Shown piece by piece: positions 17,010 through 25,286 of a DNA stretch of 33,600 nucleotides. The position numbers and the translations under genes are program-made. The stretch covers positions 10,472 through 44,071 of the forward strand of contig MGTX01000005.1 in assembly GCA_001799675.1 (NCBI GenBank), written 5' to 3'. Each line of letters starts with the position of its first letter. The first letter of the stretch is position 1. A model generated the notes under the pieces. The model was given only the letters and a program-made list of their open reading frames with translations, was not told the origin of the DNA and searched no databases. The stretch comes from Elusimicrobia bacterium GWA2_66_18 (lineage in GTDB: Bacteria; Elusimicrobiota; Elusimicrobia; UBA1565; UBA9628).

Positions 17010-18459
17010 GCTCGTCAAGTACCGGCTCAACGGACGCGAGGTGGAGGCTGAGGAAGGCCGACTCGTCATCGACGCGGCCAAGGACGCGGGCGTCGAGATC
17101 GCGCACTACTGCTACCACCCCGCCCTGGGCAACCCCGGCAACTGCCGCCTCTGCGTCGTCGAGGTCGCCGGCGCGCCCAAGCCCATGCCTTCCTGCCGCC
17201 TACCCGTCAAGGAAGGCCTCGACGTGCGCACCGACACCGATGCCGTCAAGCGCGCCCAGGCGGGCGTCTTGGAGCTTCACCTCGTCAACCACCCTCTCGA
17301 CTGCCCCGTCTGCGACCAGTCCGGCGAGTGCGGTCTTCAGGACTATTACATGAAGGTCGGCCGGTACCCGAGCCGGGCGCGAGAGGACAAGGAGCACAAG
17401 GGCAAGCGCATCGAGGCCGGGCCCCACGTGATGCTCGACCAGGAGCGCTGCATCCTGTGCACGCGCTGCACCCGCTTCGTCGACCAGGTCACCAAGACGC
17501 ACGAGTTGGGCATCTTCTCGCGCGGCCACCAGGAGCGCGTCGAGGTCGCGCCCGGCATGACGCTCGATAACGCCTACTCCGGCAACGTCGTGGACATCTG
17601 CCCCGTCGGAGCCCTCACCGACCGCGACTTCCGCTACAAGGTCCGCGTCTGGTACCTCGACCATGCCGATTCCATCTGTCCCGGCTGTTCGCGCGGGTGC
17701 GGCATCTCCGTCCACACGAGCACCAAGCGCCCCTGGCACAACGAGGGCCGGCGCGTGGCGCGCCTCAAGCCCCGCTGGTCCGAGGTCAACGGCCACTGGA
17801 TGTGCGACGACGGCCGCTACGGCTTCGCGAACCTCGATACAGATCGTCTGGGCAAGGTTTTGAGGCTTCGTCCCGAGAGGGTCGAGCTCTCCTGGGTAGA
17901 CATGGCCGAGGAGCTGGCCGGTCGTCTCGACGGCGTGAAGGTCGTCGCCTCGGGGATGCTGTCGAACGAGGATTGGGCCGCGTTCAAAGCGCTGTTCGTC
18001 GACACGCTCACGGTTCAGGACCTCTATTTCTCCGCGGAACCCGACCAAATCGGCGCGGAAGACGACCTTCTGCGCAAGAAGGAGAAGGTCCCTAATCTTA
18101 AGGGCGCCGAGGCGCTGGGCCTCAAGAGCGGATCTTTCGACCGACTCGCCGAGGACCTGGAAGCCGGCAAGGTCCGCTGCCTTTATGTCATCGAGCGCGA
18201 CCTCGCGAAGGTCTGGGGGGAGGCGCGCGCCCGGGCCCTGCTGACCCAGGTCCCTCTCCTCGTCTTCCAGGGCCCGAACAAAGGCGCCTTGGGAGACCTC
18301 GCCCACTACCGCCTGCCCGCGACCGCTTATGTCGAGGAAGAGGGCTGCTTCACCAACTTCGAAGGCAATAGGCGGCCCTACCGGAAGGCCCTGGAGCCCA
18401 TCGGTTGCGCGCGGCCCGATTGGGAGATTTTCAAGCTGCTCCAGGAGGCCCGCTCGTGA
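17002..18459 (+). CDS. nuoG: NADH-quinone oxidoreductase subunit G, short form
   Basis: A 485-residue subunit, well below the 700-900 residues of most NuoG proteins. All clusters are kept: 2Fe-2S (Cys37, 48, 51, 65), the His-ligated N5-type site (His97, Cys101, 104, 110), N4-type (Cys150, 153, 156, 200), and the off-path N7 site in the molybdopterin-fold start (Cys226, 229, 233, 268). What is missing is much of the degenerate molybdopterin oxidoreductase domain: after about residue 280, only about 200 residues remain. The start at 17002 is inside the last codons of nuoF. The frame is clean, so I read this as a natural short form rather than a truncation. Its stop overlaps nuoH. Confidence 0.93.
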   Translation: MGKLVKYRLNGREVEAEEGRLVIDAAKDAGVEIAHYCYHPALGNPGNCRLCVVEVAGAPKPMPSCRLPVKEGLDVRTDTDAVKRAQAGVLELHLVNHPLDCPVCDQSGECGLQDYYMKVGRYPSRAREDKEHKGKRIEAGPHVMLDQERCILCTRCTRFVDQVTKTHELGIFSRGHQERVEVAPGMTLDNAYSGNVVDICPVGALTDRDFRYKVRVWYLDHADSICPGCSRGCGISVHTSTKRPWHNEGRRVARLKPRWSEVNGHWMCDDGRYGFANLDTDRLGKVLRLRPERVELSWVDMAEELAGRLDGVKVVASGMLSNEDWAAFKALFVDTLTVQDLYFSAEPDQIGAEDDLLRKKEKVPNLKGAEALGLKSGSFDRLAEDLEAGKVRCLYVIERDLAKVWGEARARALLTQVPLLVFQGPNKGALGDLAHYRLPATAYVEEEGCFTNFEGNRRPYRKALEPIGCARPDWEIFKLLQEARS

Positions 18460-19481
18460 TCCTTCTGTGGAGCGGCGTGAAAGTCGCCTTCGCCCTGACC
18501 TTCGGCATGAGCATCGCGGGCCTGCTGGGCTGGGTCGAACGCAAGCAGAGCGCCGTCATGCAGGACCGCATCGGCGCCAACCGCGCCGACATCCTGGGCT
18601 TCACGCTCATAGGCCTTTTCCATCCCATCGCCGACGCGATCAAGATGCTCACCAAGGAGGACCTCGTGCCCAAGGGCGCGCTCAAGCCCTTCCATGGCCT
18701 AGCACCCATGATCTCGCTTGGCTGCGGCCTCTTTTGCCTGGCCGCCATGCCCTTTGGAGGCACGGTTACGGTCCTGGGCCGGGTCTGGAGCCTCCAGCCC
18801 GTCGAGTCCTCCGTCGGCCTGCCCCTCGTTCTGGCGGCGCTCGGTTTGGGCGTTCACGGCATCGTGATGGCGGGCTACGCCTCGGGCTCCAACTACGGCC
18901 TGCTCGGCGCCCTGCGCGGCGCCTCGCAGATGATCGCCTCCGAGGTCTGCCTGGTCGCTTCCTTGGCCGGGACGCTCTTCCTCTACGGCACCCTTGACCT
19001 CCAGCAGGCCGTCTTGTGGCAGGCGGCGCATGCCTGGGGCATCGTCTTCCAGCCTCTGGGATTTCTTCTCTTCCTCACGGCGGGCGCCGCCGTCACCAAG
19101 CGCACGCCCTTCGACCTTCCCGAGGGCGAGAGCGAGATCGTCGGCTACCACGTGGAATATTCCGGCATGAAGTTCGGCATGTTCCTGATGACCGACCTCA
19201 TCGAGTCCATCGTCGTCTGCTGCCTGGTCGCGTCTTTGTACCTCGGCGGCTGGGCCATCCCCGGCCTCGACCTCCCCGCCATGGGCCTTCTCGGCGGCGT
19301 CTTGATGGCGGCCAGCTTCTCCTTCAAGGTCGCCCTGCTCATCTTCCTGCTGATGCAGGTCCGCTGGACCCTGCCGCGCTTCCGCTTCGACCAGCTCCTG
19401 GACCTCGGCTGGAAGAACATGCTGCCGCTTTCATTGGCGAATTTCCTCGTCACCGTATGGGGGGTCTACCTGTGGCGATGA
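18456..19481 (+). CDS. nuoH: NADH-quinone oxidoreductase subunit H
   Basis: A 341-residue membrane subunit that joins the quinone site to the membrane arm. It has eight helices and the signature loops VERKQSAVMQDRIGANRAD (about 25-43) and FDLPEGESEIVGYHVEYSGM (about 211-230), the latter with the conserved acidic cluster. The start is GTG 18456, which overlaps the nuoG stop (GTGA). This makes the first helix begin immediately at the N-terminus, a little short of the usual form. Its stop overlaps nuoI. Confidence 0.95.
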   Translation: MILLWSGVKVAFALTFGMSIAGLLGWVERKQSAVMQDRIGANRADILGFTLIGLFHPIADAIKMLTKEDLVPKGALKPFHGLAPMISLGCGLFCLAAMPFGGTVTVLGRVWSLQPVESSVGLPLVLAALGLGVHGIVMAGYASGSNYGLLGALRGASQMIASEVCLVASLAGTLFLYGTLDLQQAVLWQAAHAWGIVFQPLGFLLFLTAGAAVTKRTPFDLPEGESEIVGYHVEYSGMKFGMFLMTDLIESIVVCCLVASLYLGGWAIPGLDLPAMGLLGGVLMAASFSFKVALLIFLLMQVRWTLPRFRFDQLLDLGWKNMLPLSLANFLVTVWGVYLWR

Positions 19482-20014
19482 CAGTTCGCGTCGTCGAGCG
19501 GCCCGCGCGAACCCTCGCCGTCCAGATCTACTTCATCGAGGCCTGGAAGGGCCTGGGCGTGACCTTCCGCCACTTCTTCGTGAACATGTTCCGCCACGCC
19601 GCGCGCGCCCTGGGCCTGAAGGGCTGGGCGCCCGGCGCCGTCACCATCCAGTACCCCGAGGAGCCCGCTGTTTTGGGCGCGCGCGCGCGCACCCGCCATC
19701 GCCTGCTCAAGCGCGACGACGGCGCGCCGCGCTGCACCGCGTGCCTGCTCTGCGAGACCATCTGTCCGGCCCGCTGCATCCGCATCACGGCCGAGAACGC
19801 CCCCGACGTGCTCGTCGAGAAGCGCGCCAAGAGCTTCGACATCGACCTGGGGATGTGCGTCTTCTGCGGCTATTGCGTGGAGGCCTGCCCCGTGGACGCC
19901 ATCCACATGGACTCCAACGAGGTCGAGATCGCGTCCTACAGCCGCGCAGACATGATCTGGACCATGCCGCAGCTGCTGGGCGACGAGCCCAAGCGCCCCT
20001 CGAGCTTCCCTTGA
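19478..20014 (+). CDS. nuoI: NADH-quinone oxidoreductase subunit I
   Basis: A 178-residue ferredoxin-like subunit with clusters N6a and N6b: Cys86, 89, 92, 96 (CTACLLCETICP) plus Cys100, and Cys127, 130, 133, 137 (CVFCGYCVEACP). The N-terminal 45 residues contain an amphipathic stretch (YFIEAWKGLGVTFRHFFVNM) that docks on the membrane arm. It is the last complex I gene here. Its stop shares one base with the start of the diadenylate cyclase gene (TGATG), so that gene belongs to the same transcript. Confidence 0.95.
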   Translation: MTVRVVERPARTLAVQIYFIEAWKGLGVTFRHFFVNMFRHAARALGLKGWAPGAVTIQYPEEPAVLGARARTRHRLLKRDDGAPRCTACLLCETICPARCIRITAENAPDVLVEKRAKSFDIDLGMCVFCGYCVEACPVDAIHMDSNEVEIASYSRADMIWTMPQLLGDEPKRPSSFP

Positions 20015-20895
20015 TGCCCGTCAACCTCAAGCACATCGGCGTCCCCGACGTCCTGGACATGGTCCTCGTCGGGGCGCTCGTCTACGGCCTGCTCCTTTGG
20101 TTTAAGCGCACCAAGGCGGCCTTCGTGGCTCTGGGACTGCTCCTCCTGGCCGTGGTCTACGCCGTGGCTTTCCTGGCCGGGATGTACATGACGGTCAGGC
20201 TCTTCCAGGGCTTTTTCGCGGTCTTCATCGTGGCCGTCATCGTCATATTCCAGGAGGAGATCCGCTCGGTCTTCGAGCGCATCGCGGTCTGGAGCCTGAC
20301 TGGCGGCGTGCTCAAGACCGCGCCCACGCACCGCCAAGTCGAAATTCTCTGCAGTTCTCTGGGCGACCTGGCTCGCGATCATATCGGCGCGCTCGTCGTC
20401 CTGCGCGGCCTCGATCCGCTCGACCGCCATATCTCGGGAGGCTGGGGCCTCAACGGGGACCTCTCCGAGGCCCTCATCAAGAGCATCTTTGATTCGCACT
20501 CCTTGGGCCACGACGGGGCCTTTATCGTCGAGGAGGGGCGCGTGTCCCACTTCGGCGCCCAGCTTCCGCTCTCCAAGGACTTCAGCAAGATCACCAATCT
20601 CGGCACGCGCCACGCCGCCGCGCTGGGCCTCTCCGAGCGCTGCGACGCCATGTGCCTGGTCGTCAGCGAGGAGACCGGCAGGATCTCCTTTGCCCTGCGC
20701 GGGGATCTGGTCCCCATCAAGGACCTAGAGGAACTCCGTGACGGCATCGAGATATTCCTCACCAAGCATCTGCCCCGCCCCTCGGGGAACGCGGTCCTCG
20801 ACTTCCTCGCAGAGAACTGGCGCGAGAAGCTCATCGCGTCCGTGGTCTCGATCCTGCTCTGGGTCTTCTTCGTGGGCATCAGGAGCCCGTCTTGA
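20014..20895 (+). CDS. cdaA: CdaA-type diadenylate cyclase with an altered RHR motif and a C-terminal helix
   Basis: A 293-residue membrane protein predicted to make c-di-AMP from two ATP. Three N-terminal helices (about 13-30, 35-55, 60-80) lead into FQEEIRSVFERI and then a DAC domain. The DGA motif is intact (HDGAFIV, Asp167-Ala169) and VSEETGRIS is present. The RHR motif reads R199-H200-A201 (GTRHAAALGLSE), so the second Arg is replaced. After the DAC domain, an extra helix (about 272-288, ENWREKLIASVVSILLWVFF) resembles the N-terminal anchor of CdaR/YbbR proteins, the usual partner, which is not encoded next door. Whether the cyclase is active with Ala201 is unknown. Start ATG 20014 was chosen from the TGATG junction with nuoI. 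Confidence 0.9.
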   Translation: MPVNLKHIGVPDVLDMVLVGALVYGLLLWFKRTKAAFVALGLLLLAVVYAVAFLAGMYMTVRLFQGFFAVFIVAVIVIFQEEIRSVFERIAVWSLTGGVLKTAPTHRQVEILCSSLGDLARDHIGALVVLRGLDPLDRHISGGWGLNGDLSEALIKSIFDSHSLGHDGAFIVEEGRVSHFGAQLPLSKDFSKITNLGTRHAAALGLSERCDAMCLVVSEETGRISFALRGDLVPIKDLEELRDGIEIFLTKHLPRPSGNAVLDFLAENWREKLIASVVSILLWVFFVGIRSPS

Positions 20896-21926
20896 AGGAG
20901 GGTTTCCACGCCCGGCGTCTCATCAAGCTCTTCACCGAAAAAGGGAAGACCCTCTCGCCTCTAACCATCCTCACGCACGACCACCCGGACCCCGACGCCT
21001 TGGCCAGCGCCTGGGTTCTGGCGCACCTGGCCTCCACCCTGGGGAAGATTCGCTGTCGCATCGTCTACGGCGGCGCCATCGGTCGGGCGGAGAACCGCCT
21101 GATGGCCGAGCGCCTCCTGGTTCCCGCCCGGCCTTTGCGCAAGGGCGAGTTGGCGGGCGTCGCGCACCTGGCCCTCGTCGACACCCAGCCGCCCTTCAAG
21201 AACAACCGCTGTCCGCCGCGCCGCATCCCGGACCTGATCGTGGACCACCACCGGCGTCACGCCGACACCCAGGCCGACACGGCCCTCATCGATGAGAGCG
21301 TCGGCGCGACCACCACGGTTCTCGTCGAGGCCCTGCGCGCCTCAGGCGTGCGCGTGCCGCATCGCCTGGCCACCGCCATCGTCTACGGCATCGGCTCGGA
21401 GACCCAGAACCTGGGGCGCGAGGCCACACGGCGCGACATGAGCGCCTACCAGGCCCTTTGGCCGCAGGCGAACATGAAGACCCTCTGGCGCATCTCCTAC
21501 CCCCAGCGTTCCGAATCCTTCTTCCTGACCCTGGCCCGCGGCATCAGGGAGGCCTTCGTCGTCGGGCGCGCGATCGGCGTGCATCTGGGGCCGGTCTCCA
21601 CGCCCGACAGCGTGGCCCAGATCGCGGACTTCCTGCTGACGCTCGAGAAGATGCAGTGGTCGGTGGTGACCGCGCGCTATCAGAGCCGCCTGCACGTCTC
21701 CCTGCGTTCCAACGACCCTGGGGCCGGCGCCGGGCGCCTGCTCAAGCGCCTGCTTGGCGGCGGCAACCGCGGCGGGGGGCACGCCATGATCGCCGGAGGC
21801 TCCATCGAGTTGGGCCCCGATGCCCCGGAGACCGCCTGGCACGAGGCCGAGGACAAGCTCGTCTCGGACTTCCTGACCAACCTCGGATACGACCCCTTCG
21901 AGCGCCGCCTGCCCTTCCGGGACTGA
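20892..21926 (+). CDS. DHH/DHHA1 phosphoesterase (NrnA/c-di-AMP phosphodiesterase-like)
   Basis: A 344-residue soluble hydrolase. Metal-binding motifs: DHPDPDALAS (Asp33, Asp35), VDTQPP (Asp97), DHH at 118-120, and a later Asp in the DHH domain. The DHHA1 domain has the substrate-binding GGGHAMIAGGS. This family includes nanoRNases and phosphodiesterases that split c-di-AMP or pApA. The position right after a diadenylate cyclase favours c-di-AMP or pApA turnover, but activity on short RNA or pAp cannot be excluded. The start is TTG 20892, overlapping the cyclase stop (TTGA); no ATG is available before the first metal motif. The gene ends the operon and converges on etfA with 4 bases between the stops. 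Confidence 0.87.
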   Translation: MKEGFHARRLIKLFTEKGKTLSPLTILTHDHPDPDALASAWVLAHLASTLGKIRCRIVYGGAIGRAENRLMAERLLVPARPLRKGELAGVAHLALVDTQPPFKNNRCPPRRIPDLIVDHHRRHADTQADTALIDESVGATTTVLVEALRASGVRVPHRLATAIVYGIGSETQNLGREATRRDMSAYQALWPQANMKTLWRISYPQRSESFFLTLARGIREAFVVGRAIGVHLGPVSTPDSVAQIADFLLTLEKMQWSVVTARYQSRLHVSLRSNDPGAGAGRLLKRLLGGGNRGGGHAMIAGGSIELGPDAPETAWHEAEDKLVSDFLTNLGYDPFERRLPFRD

Positions 21927-21930
21927 ACGC

Positions 21931-22917
21931 TTAAGCCGCGACGGCGGTCGAGCCCTTGCGTTTCTTGACCTCGTCGATGACGAGGGGGATGAACTCGTTG
22001 TAGTCGGCGACCACCGCGATGCTCGCCATCTGCATGAGCGGGCAGTCCTTGTCCGTGTTGATGGCGACGATGGTGCCGGACGACGACATGCCGGCCAGGT
22101 GCTGAATCTGCCCCGAGATGCCCACGGCGATATAGAGCTTCGGGCGCACGCTGCGGCCGGTCAGGCCCACCTGGCTGCGGTATGCGATCCAGCCCGAGTC
22201 CACGGCCGCGCGGCTGGCGCCCACGGCGGCGCCGAGGAGCTGGGCCAGCGCGCGCAGGGGTTTGAAGCCCTCCTCGCTCTGCAGGCCGCGTCCGCCGGAG
22301 ACGATCCTCTCGGCTCCGCCGAGGTCGATCTCGTTGGCGGCTTCAGGTTGGTAGGACACGAACTGGATCTTCGGCGAGCCCGGGTCGAAGGCCACGGGCA
22401 CGACCGTGCCCTTCGCGGCTCCGGCCTCGGCGCGCGGGAAGGACATGGGGGCCAGGGCCATCACGGCGACCGGGGACTTAAACTCCACCGAGGCGATGAG
22501 GTTTCCCGAAAAGTACGGGCGGAGAACCTTGCCGTCGGGGAGGATCTCGCAGACGTCCGCGGCCAGTCCGGCCTTCAGGCGTACCGCGAGCTGTCCGGCC
22601 AGGGCGCGGCCCGCCACGTTGGAGACGAGGAGGACCTTGCCGAAGCCCTCCTTGAGGGCCACCGCGGCCGCGGCCTGGGCATGCACCGGACCGATGAAAT
22701 TGGCCAGGGACGGGTGCTCGACGGCGTAGACCTTGTCCACGCCGCAGGCGGCGAGATCCTCGGCGAGGGCCGCCGCCTTCTCGGAAAGCACGACGGCGGC
22801 CAACGGCTCCTTGAGGGTGTCCGCGAGACGGCGTCCCGCGGTGACGAGCTCGAAGGTCGCGGGGGGCAGGCTTGCGCGCTGCGATACGGCGACGATGAGG
22901 ATTCCTTTGTTGGCCAT
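21931..22917 (-). CDS. etfA: Electron transfer flavoprotein subunit alpha
   Basis: A 328-residue protein. The FAD-binding C-terminal half has the full signature: GGRGLQSEEGF, GASRAAVDSGWIAYRSQVGL, then TGRSVRPKLYIAVGISG with QIQHLAGMSSSGTIVAINTD. The N-terminal half is the usual Rossmann-like domain. With EtfB it carries electrons from acyl-CoA or other dehydrogenases toward the quinone pool; no dehydrogenase or ETF-quinone oxidoreductase gene is in this window. The start at 22917 overlaps the etfB stop (TAATG). Near the FAD site the protein has DKDCPLMQM where many have DxxAPI. Confidence 0.95.
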   Translation of the reverse strand: MANKGILIVAVSQRASLPPATFELVTAGRRLADTLKEPLAAVVLSEKAAALAEDLAACGVDKVYAVEHPSLANFIGPVHAQAAAAVALKEGFGKVLLVSNVAGRALAGQLAVRLKAGLAADVCEILPDGKVLRPYFSGNLIASVEFKSPVAVMALAPMSFPRAEAGAAKGTVVPVAFDPGSPKIQFVSYQPEAANEIDLGGAERIVSGGRGLQSEEGFKPLRALAQLLGAAVGASRAAVDSGWIAYRSQVGLTGRSVRPKLYIAVGISGQIQHLAGMSSSGTIVAINTDKDCPLMQMASIAVVADYNEFIPLVIDEVKKRKGSTAVAA

Positions 22918-23723
22918 TAGATTAATTTTCTCTCGAACAGGATGTCGACGAGCTTCTTCGCCTTTTCCGCGGCGCTGGCGCCGGCCACCGTGAGGCCTGC
23001 CGGTCGCGGGGGCTGGCCGGCGGCCTTGACGATCTTGGCCGCCGCGCCCGACGCGCCGACCTGCGCTGCCGTCAGGCCGAGGTCGGCCGCTGCCCACTTC
23101 GGGAACACGGCTTTCTTGGCCGCCATTTTACCCTTGAGCGAGGGCAGGCGCGGCTCGTTGATCTCCTTGACGGTGGCCAGGCACGCCGGCAGGGAGAGCT
23201 TCAGGACGTCCGTGCCGTCTTCCATGGCGCGGTGGACGGTGACGGAGGACTCGTCGACGGCCTCGATCTTCTTGACCGAGCTGACCTCGGGCCAATCGAG
23301 CCACGCGGCGGTCTCGGCGCCCACGACGCCGGAACAGCCGTCGTTGGTGTTCTTGCCGAACAGGACGAGGGAGAGGGGCTTCTCGGCGTGGAGCTTCTTG
23401 AGCGCCGCGCAGAGGGCCAGAGAGGTGGAGTAAGAGTCGCCGCCGTCGAATTCGGGGCCGCTCACATGGACGCCTCCGTCGCAGCCGCGGGCGATGGCCT
23501 CGCGCAGGACGTCGGCGGCGCCGTCGGGGCCGAGGGTCAGGACCGTGGCCGTGGAGCCCGGGATGCGTTCTTTGAGGCGGACGGCCTCTTCGACGGCGAA
23601 CTCGTCGTAGGGGTTGATGGCGGTGGGCGTTCCAGCGGTCTTCGGCTGGCCCGTGGCGGCGTCTACCGGGACGTTGACGCTCGAGGGGGTGCTCTTGACG
23701 CAGACGACGATGTTCATTCCCAT
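22917..23723 (-). CDS. etfB: Electron transfer flavoprotein subunit beta
   Basis: A 268-residue protein, first gene of an etfB-etfA pair. Family features: MNIVVCVKSTPSS at the N-terminus, NPYDEFAVEEAVRLKE (about 44-59), the AMP/adenine-site region with LVLFGKNTNDGCSGVVGAET (about 110-129), and a basic C-terminus. The start is either ATG 23723 or ATG 23717, two codons apart; 23723 is preferred because a TATCAT -10-like element lies six bases before it, giving a leaderless message. No Shine-Dalgarno is visible. The divergent gene starts only 6 bases away. Confidence 0.93.
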   Translation of the reverse strand: MGMNIVVCVKSTPSSVNVPVDAATGQPKTAGTPTAINPYDEFAVEEAVRLKERIPGSTATVLTLGPDGAADVLREAIARGCDGGVHVSGPEFDGGDSYSTSLALCAALKKLHAEKPLSLVLFGKNTNDGCSGVVGAETAAWLDWPEVSSVKKIEAVDESSVTVHRAMEDGTDVLKLSLPACLATVKEINEPRLPSLKGKMAAKKAVFPKWAAADLGLTAAQVGASGAAAKIVKAAGQPPRPAGLTVAGASAAEKAKKLVDILFERKLI

Positions 23724-23728
23724 GTTTG

Positions 23729-23735
23729 TATGATA
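23729..23735. promoter_or_regulatory. Overlapping -10 elements between etfB and the SDR gene
   Basis: TATGAT (plus, 23729-23734) and TATCAT (minus, 23735-23730) overlap. On the minus strand the element sits six bases before etfB ATG 23723. On the plus strand transcription would begin near 23741, just upstream of a possible TTG start at 23745 rather than the ATG at 23730. The -35 regions would lie inside the opposite gene. Weak, pattern-based call. Confidence 0.3.
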
Positions 23736-25166
23736 GCACATCACTTGAAAAAGGTACTGGTGACCGGCGCGACGGGCTATGTGGGGGGGCGGCTGACGCC
23801 GCGTCTGGCGGCGGCTCCGGACCGTCTGGTGCGGGCCTTGGTGCGCGATCCGCGTCGCTTGGCGGGGCGTTCCTGGGCCAAGGGCGTCGAGGTGGTCCGG
23901 GGAGACCTGTCCACGGGCGAGGGTCTGGCCGAGGCCCTCTCCGGAGTGGAGACGGCCTATTATCTGGTCCACTCCATGGGCGGGGGCCCGGGCTTCGTCG
24001 CCCGCGACCGCGAGGCGGCCCGGCGCTTCGGCGCGGCGGCCCGCGCGGCCGGGGTCTCCCGCCTCATTTACCTGGGCGGCCTCCTGCCGCCGGACGCGGC
24101 CTCCGAGCATCTAGCCAGTCGCGCCGAGGTGGGGCGGCTCCTGGCCGAAGCGGCGCCGACGACGGAGTTCCGGGCGGGGCCGGTGGTGGGATCGGGCTCG
24201 GCCTCCTTCGAGATGGTGCGCTACCTGACGGAGCGTCTTCCTCTCATGCTGGCCCCGGCCTGGATCGACCACGAGGTCCAGCCGATCGCGATTCGCGACG
24301 TGCTCTCCTATCTGACGCTGGCCCTCGAGCGGCCGCCTCTGGGGGTGGTGGACATCGGGGCCGACCGTCTGACGTTCCGGGGGATGGTGGAGACCTACGC
24401 TGAGCTGCGCGGCCTGCGGCGGATCATCTGGACGGTGCCGGCGCTCCTGCCGCGGCTGGCGGCGCATTGGGTGGGGGCTGTGACGCCCATCCCCAACGCC
24501 TTGGCGGTGCCCATCATCCAGGGGATGGTGCAGCCCCTGGTGGCGGACACGCGGCGAGCGCGGGAGGCTTTCCCGGAAGTAACGCCGATCGACTACCGGA
24601 CGGCGGTGCGTCTGGCGCTGGAGAGGGTGGCGCACGGCGAGGTCGAGACGCACTGGAGCGGCGCTCTGGGGCACGGGCCGACGGTGGAGTTGGAAGACAG
24701 AGAGGGTCTGGCCCGGGAGACGCGCTCGCGGCTGGTGAAGGCGACGCCGGAGTCGGTGTTCCGTTCTTTCAGCGGCGTGGGGGGAGATCGGGGCTGGCCG
24801 GCGTGGGAGTGGGCATGGATTCTGAGGGGCGCCCTCGATCATCTCGTGGGAGGGCCGGGACTGCGTCGCGGGCGCCGGCATCCCGATGAGCTCCTGCCCG
24901 GCGAGGCCCTGGACTTCTGGCGCGTCGAGGACGTTCAGCCTCCGCGCCTGCTGCGCCTGCGCGCGGAGATGCGGCTTCCGGGGCGGGCGTGGCTGGAGTG
25001 GGTGACTATCCCCGAAGAGGGGGGGACGCGTCTGGTGCAGACGGCTCTCTTCGCGCCGGACGGCTTATCGGGAACGGCGTACTGGTACGGGCTCTATCCT
25101 TTCCACCGGTTCATCTTCTCGGCGATGGTGGACGCGCTGGCGCTGCGGGCGGAGAGGGGGGCGTAA
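23730..25166 (+). CDS. Atypical SDR oxidoreductase with C-terminal DUF2867 domain
   Basis: A 478-residue protein. The N-terminus is a Rossmann fold with KKVLVTGATGYVGGRL (residues about 7-22), the NAD(P)-binding loop of atypical short-chain dehydrogenases; the helper segment ETAYYLVHSMGGGP and the later IYLGGLLP fit the DUF2867-linked subgroup. The C-terminal third (about 325-475, from TRSRLVKATPESVFRSFSGV) resembles DUF2867, a START-like fold that may bind a hydrophobic ligand. Substrate unknown. The start ATG 23730 keeps the usual length, but TTG 23745 five codons later fits the promoter better. The gene ends four bases before the terminator hairpin. Confidence 0.85.
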   Translation: MIAHHLKKVLVTGATGYVGGRLTPRLAAAPDRLVRALVRDPRRLAGRSWAKGVEVVRGDLSTGEGLAEALSGVETAYYLVHSMGGGPGFVARDREAARRFGAAARAAGVSRLIYLGGLLPPDAASEHLASRAEVGRLLAEAAPTTEFRAGPVVGSGSASFEMVRYLTERLPLMLAPAWIDHEVQPIAIRDVLSYLTLALERPPLGVVDIGADRLTFRGMVETYAELRGLRRIIWTVPALLPRLAAHWVGAVTPIPNALAVPIIQGMVQPLVADTRRAREAFPEVTPIDYRTAVRLALERVAHGEVETHWSGALGHGPTVELEDREGLARETRSRLVKATPESVFRSFSGVGGDRGWPAWEWAWILRGALDHLVGGPGLRRGRRHPDELLPGEALDFWRVEDVQPPRLLRLRAEMRLPGRAWLEWVTIPEEGGTRLVQTALFAPDGLSGTAYWYGLYPFHRFIFSAMVDALALRAERGA

Positions 25167-25192
25167 AAAAGCCGGCCCGGGAGGGCCGGCTT
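25165..25192. terminator. Bidirectional rho-independent terminator
   Basis: A perfect 8-bp stem, GCCGGCCC (25171-25178), loop GGGA, GGGCCGGC (25183-25190), extended by A-T pairs at the base. On the minus strand it is followed by a run of six T, so it should end the tRNA-Tyr transcript. On the plus strand it lies just after the SDR stop, with a weaker TT tail. Confidence 0.85.
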
Positions 25193-25200
25193 GATTCAGA

Positions 25201-25286
25201 TGGTGGTAGGGACAGGATTCGAACCTGTGTAGGCTATTGCCGCCGGTTTTACAGACCGGTGCTTTTGACCGCTCAGCCACCCTACC
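25201..25286 (-). tRNA. tRNA-Tyr (anticodon GTA), CCA encoded
   Basis: Read on the minus strand: acceptor GGTAGGG (25286-25280) pairs with CCCTACC, followed by A and an encoded CCA. The anticodon stem ACCGGT/ACCGGC carries the loop CTGTAAA with GTA as anticodon. A long variable arm (type II) precedes the T-arm with GGTTCGAATCC, as expected for bacterial tRNA-Tyr. The terminator at 25165-25192 lies directly downstream. Confidence 0.97.

Noticed and set aside
25201-25286. tRNA-Tyr as an integrase attachment site
   Set aside because: I found no direct repeat of the tRNA 3' end and no integrase gene in the window.
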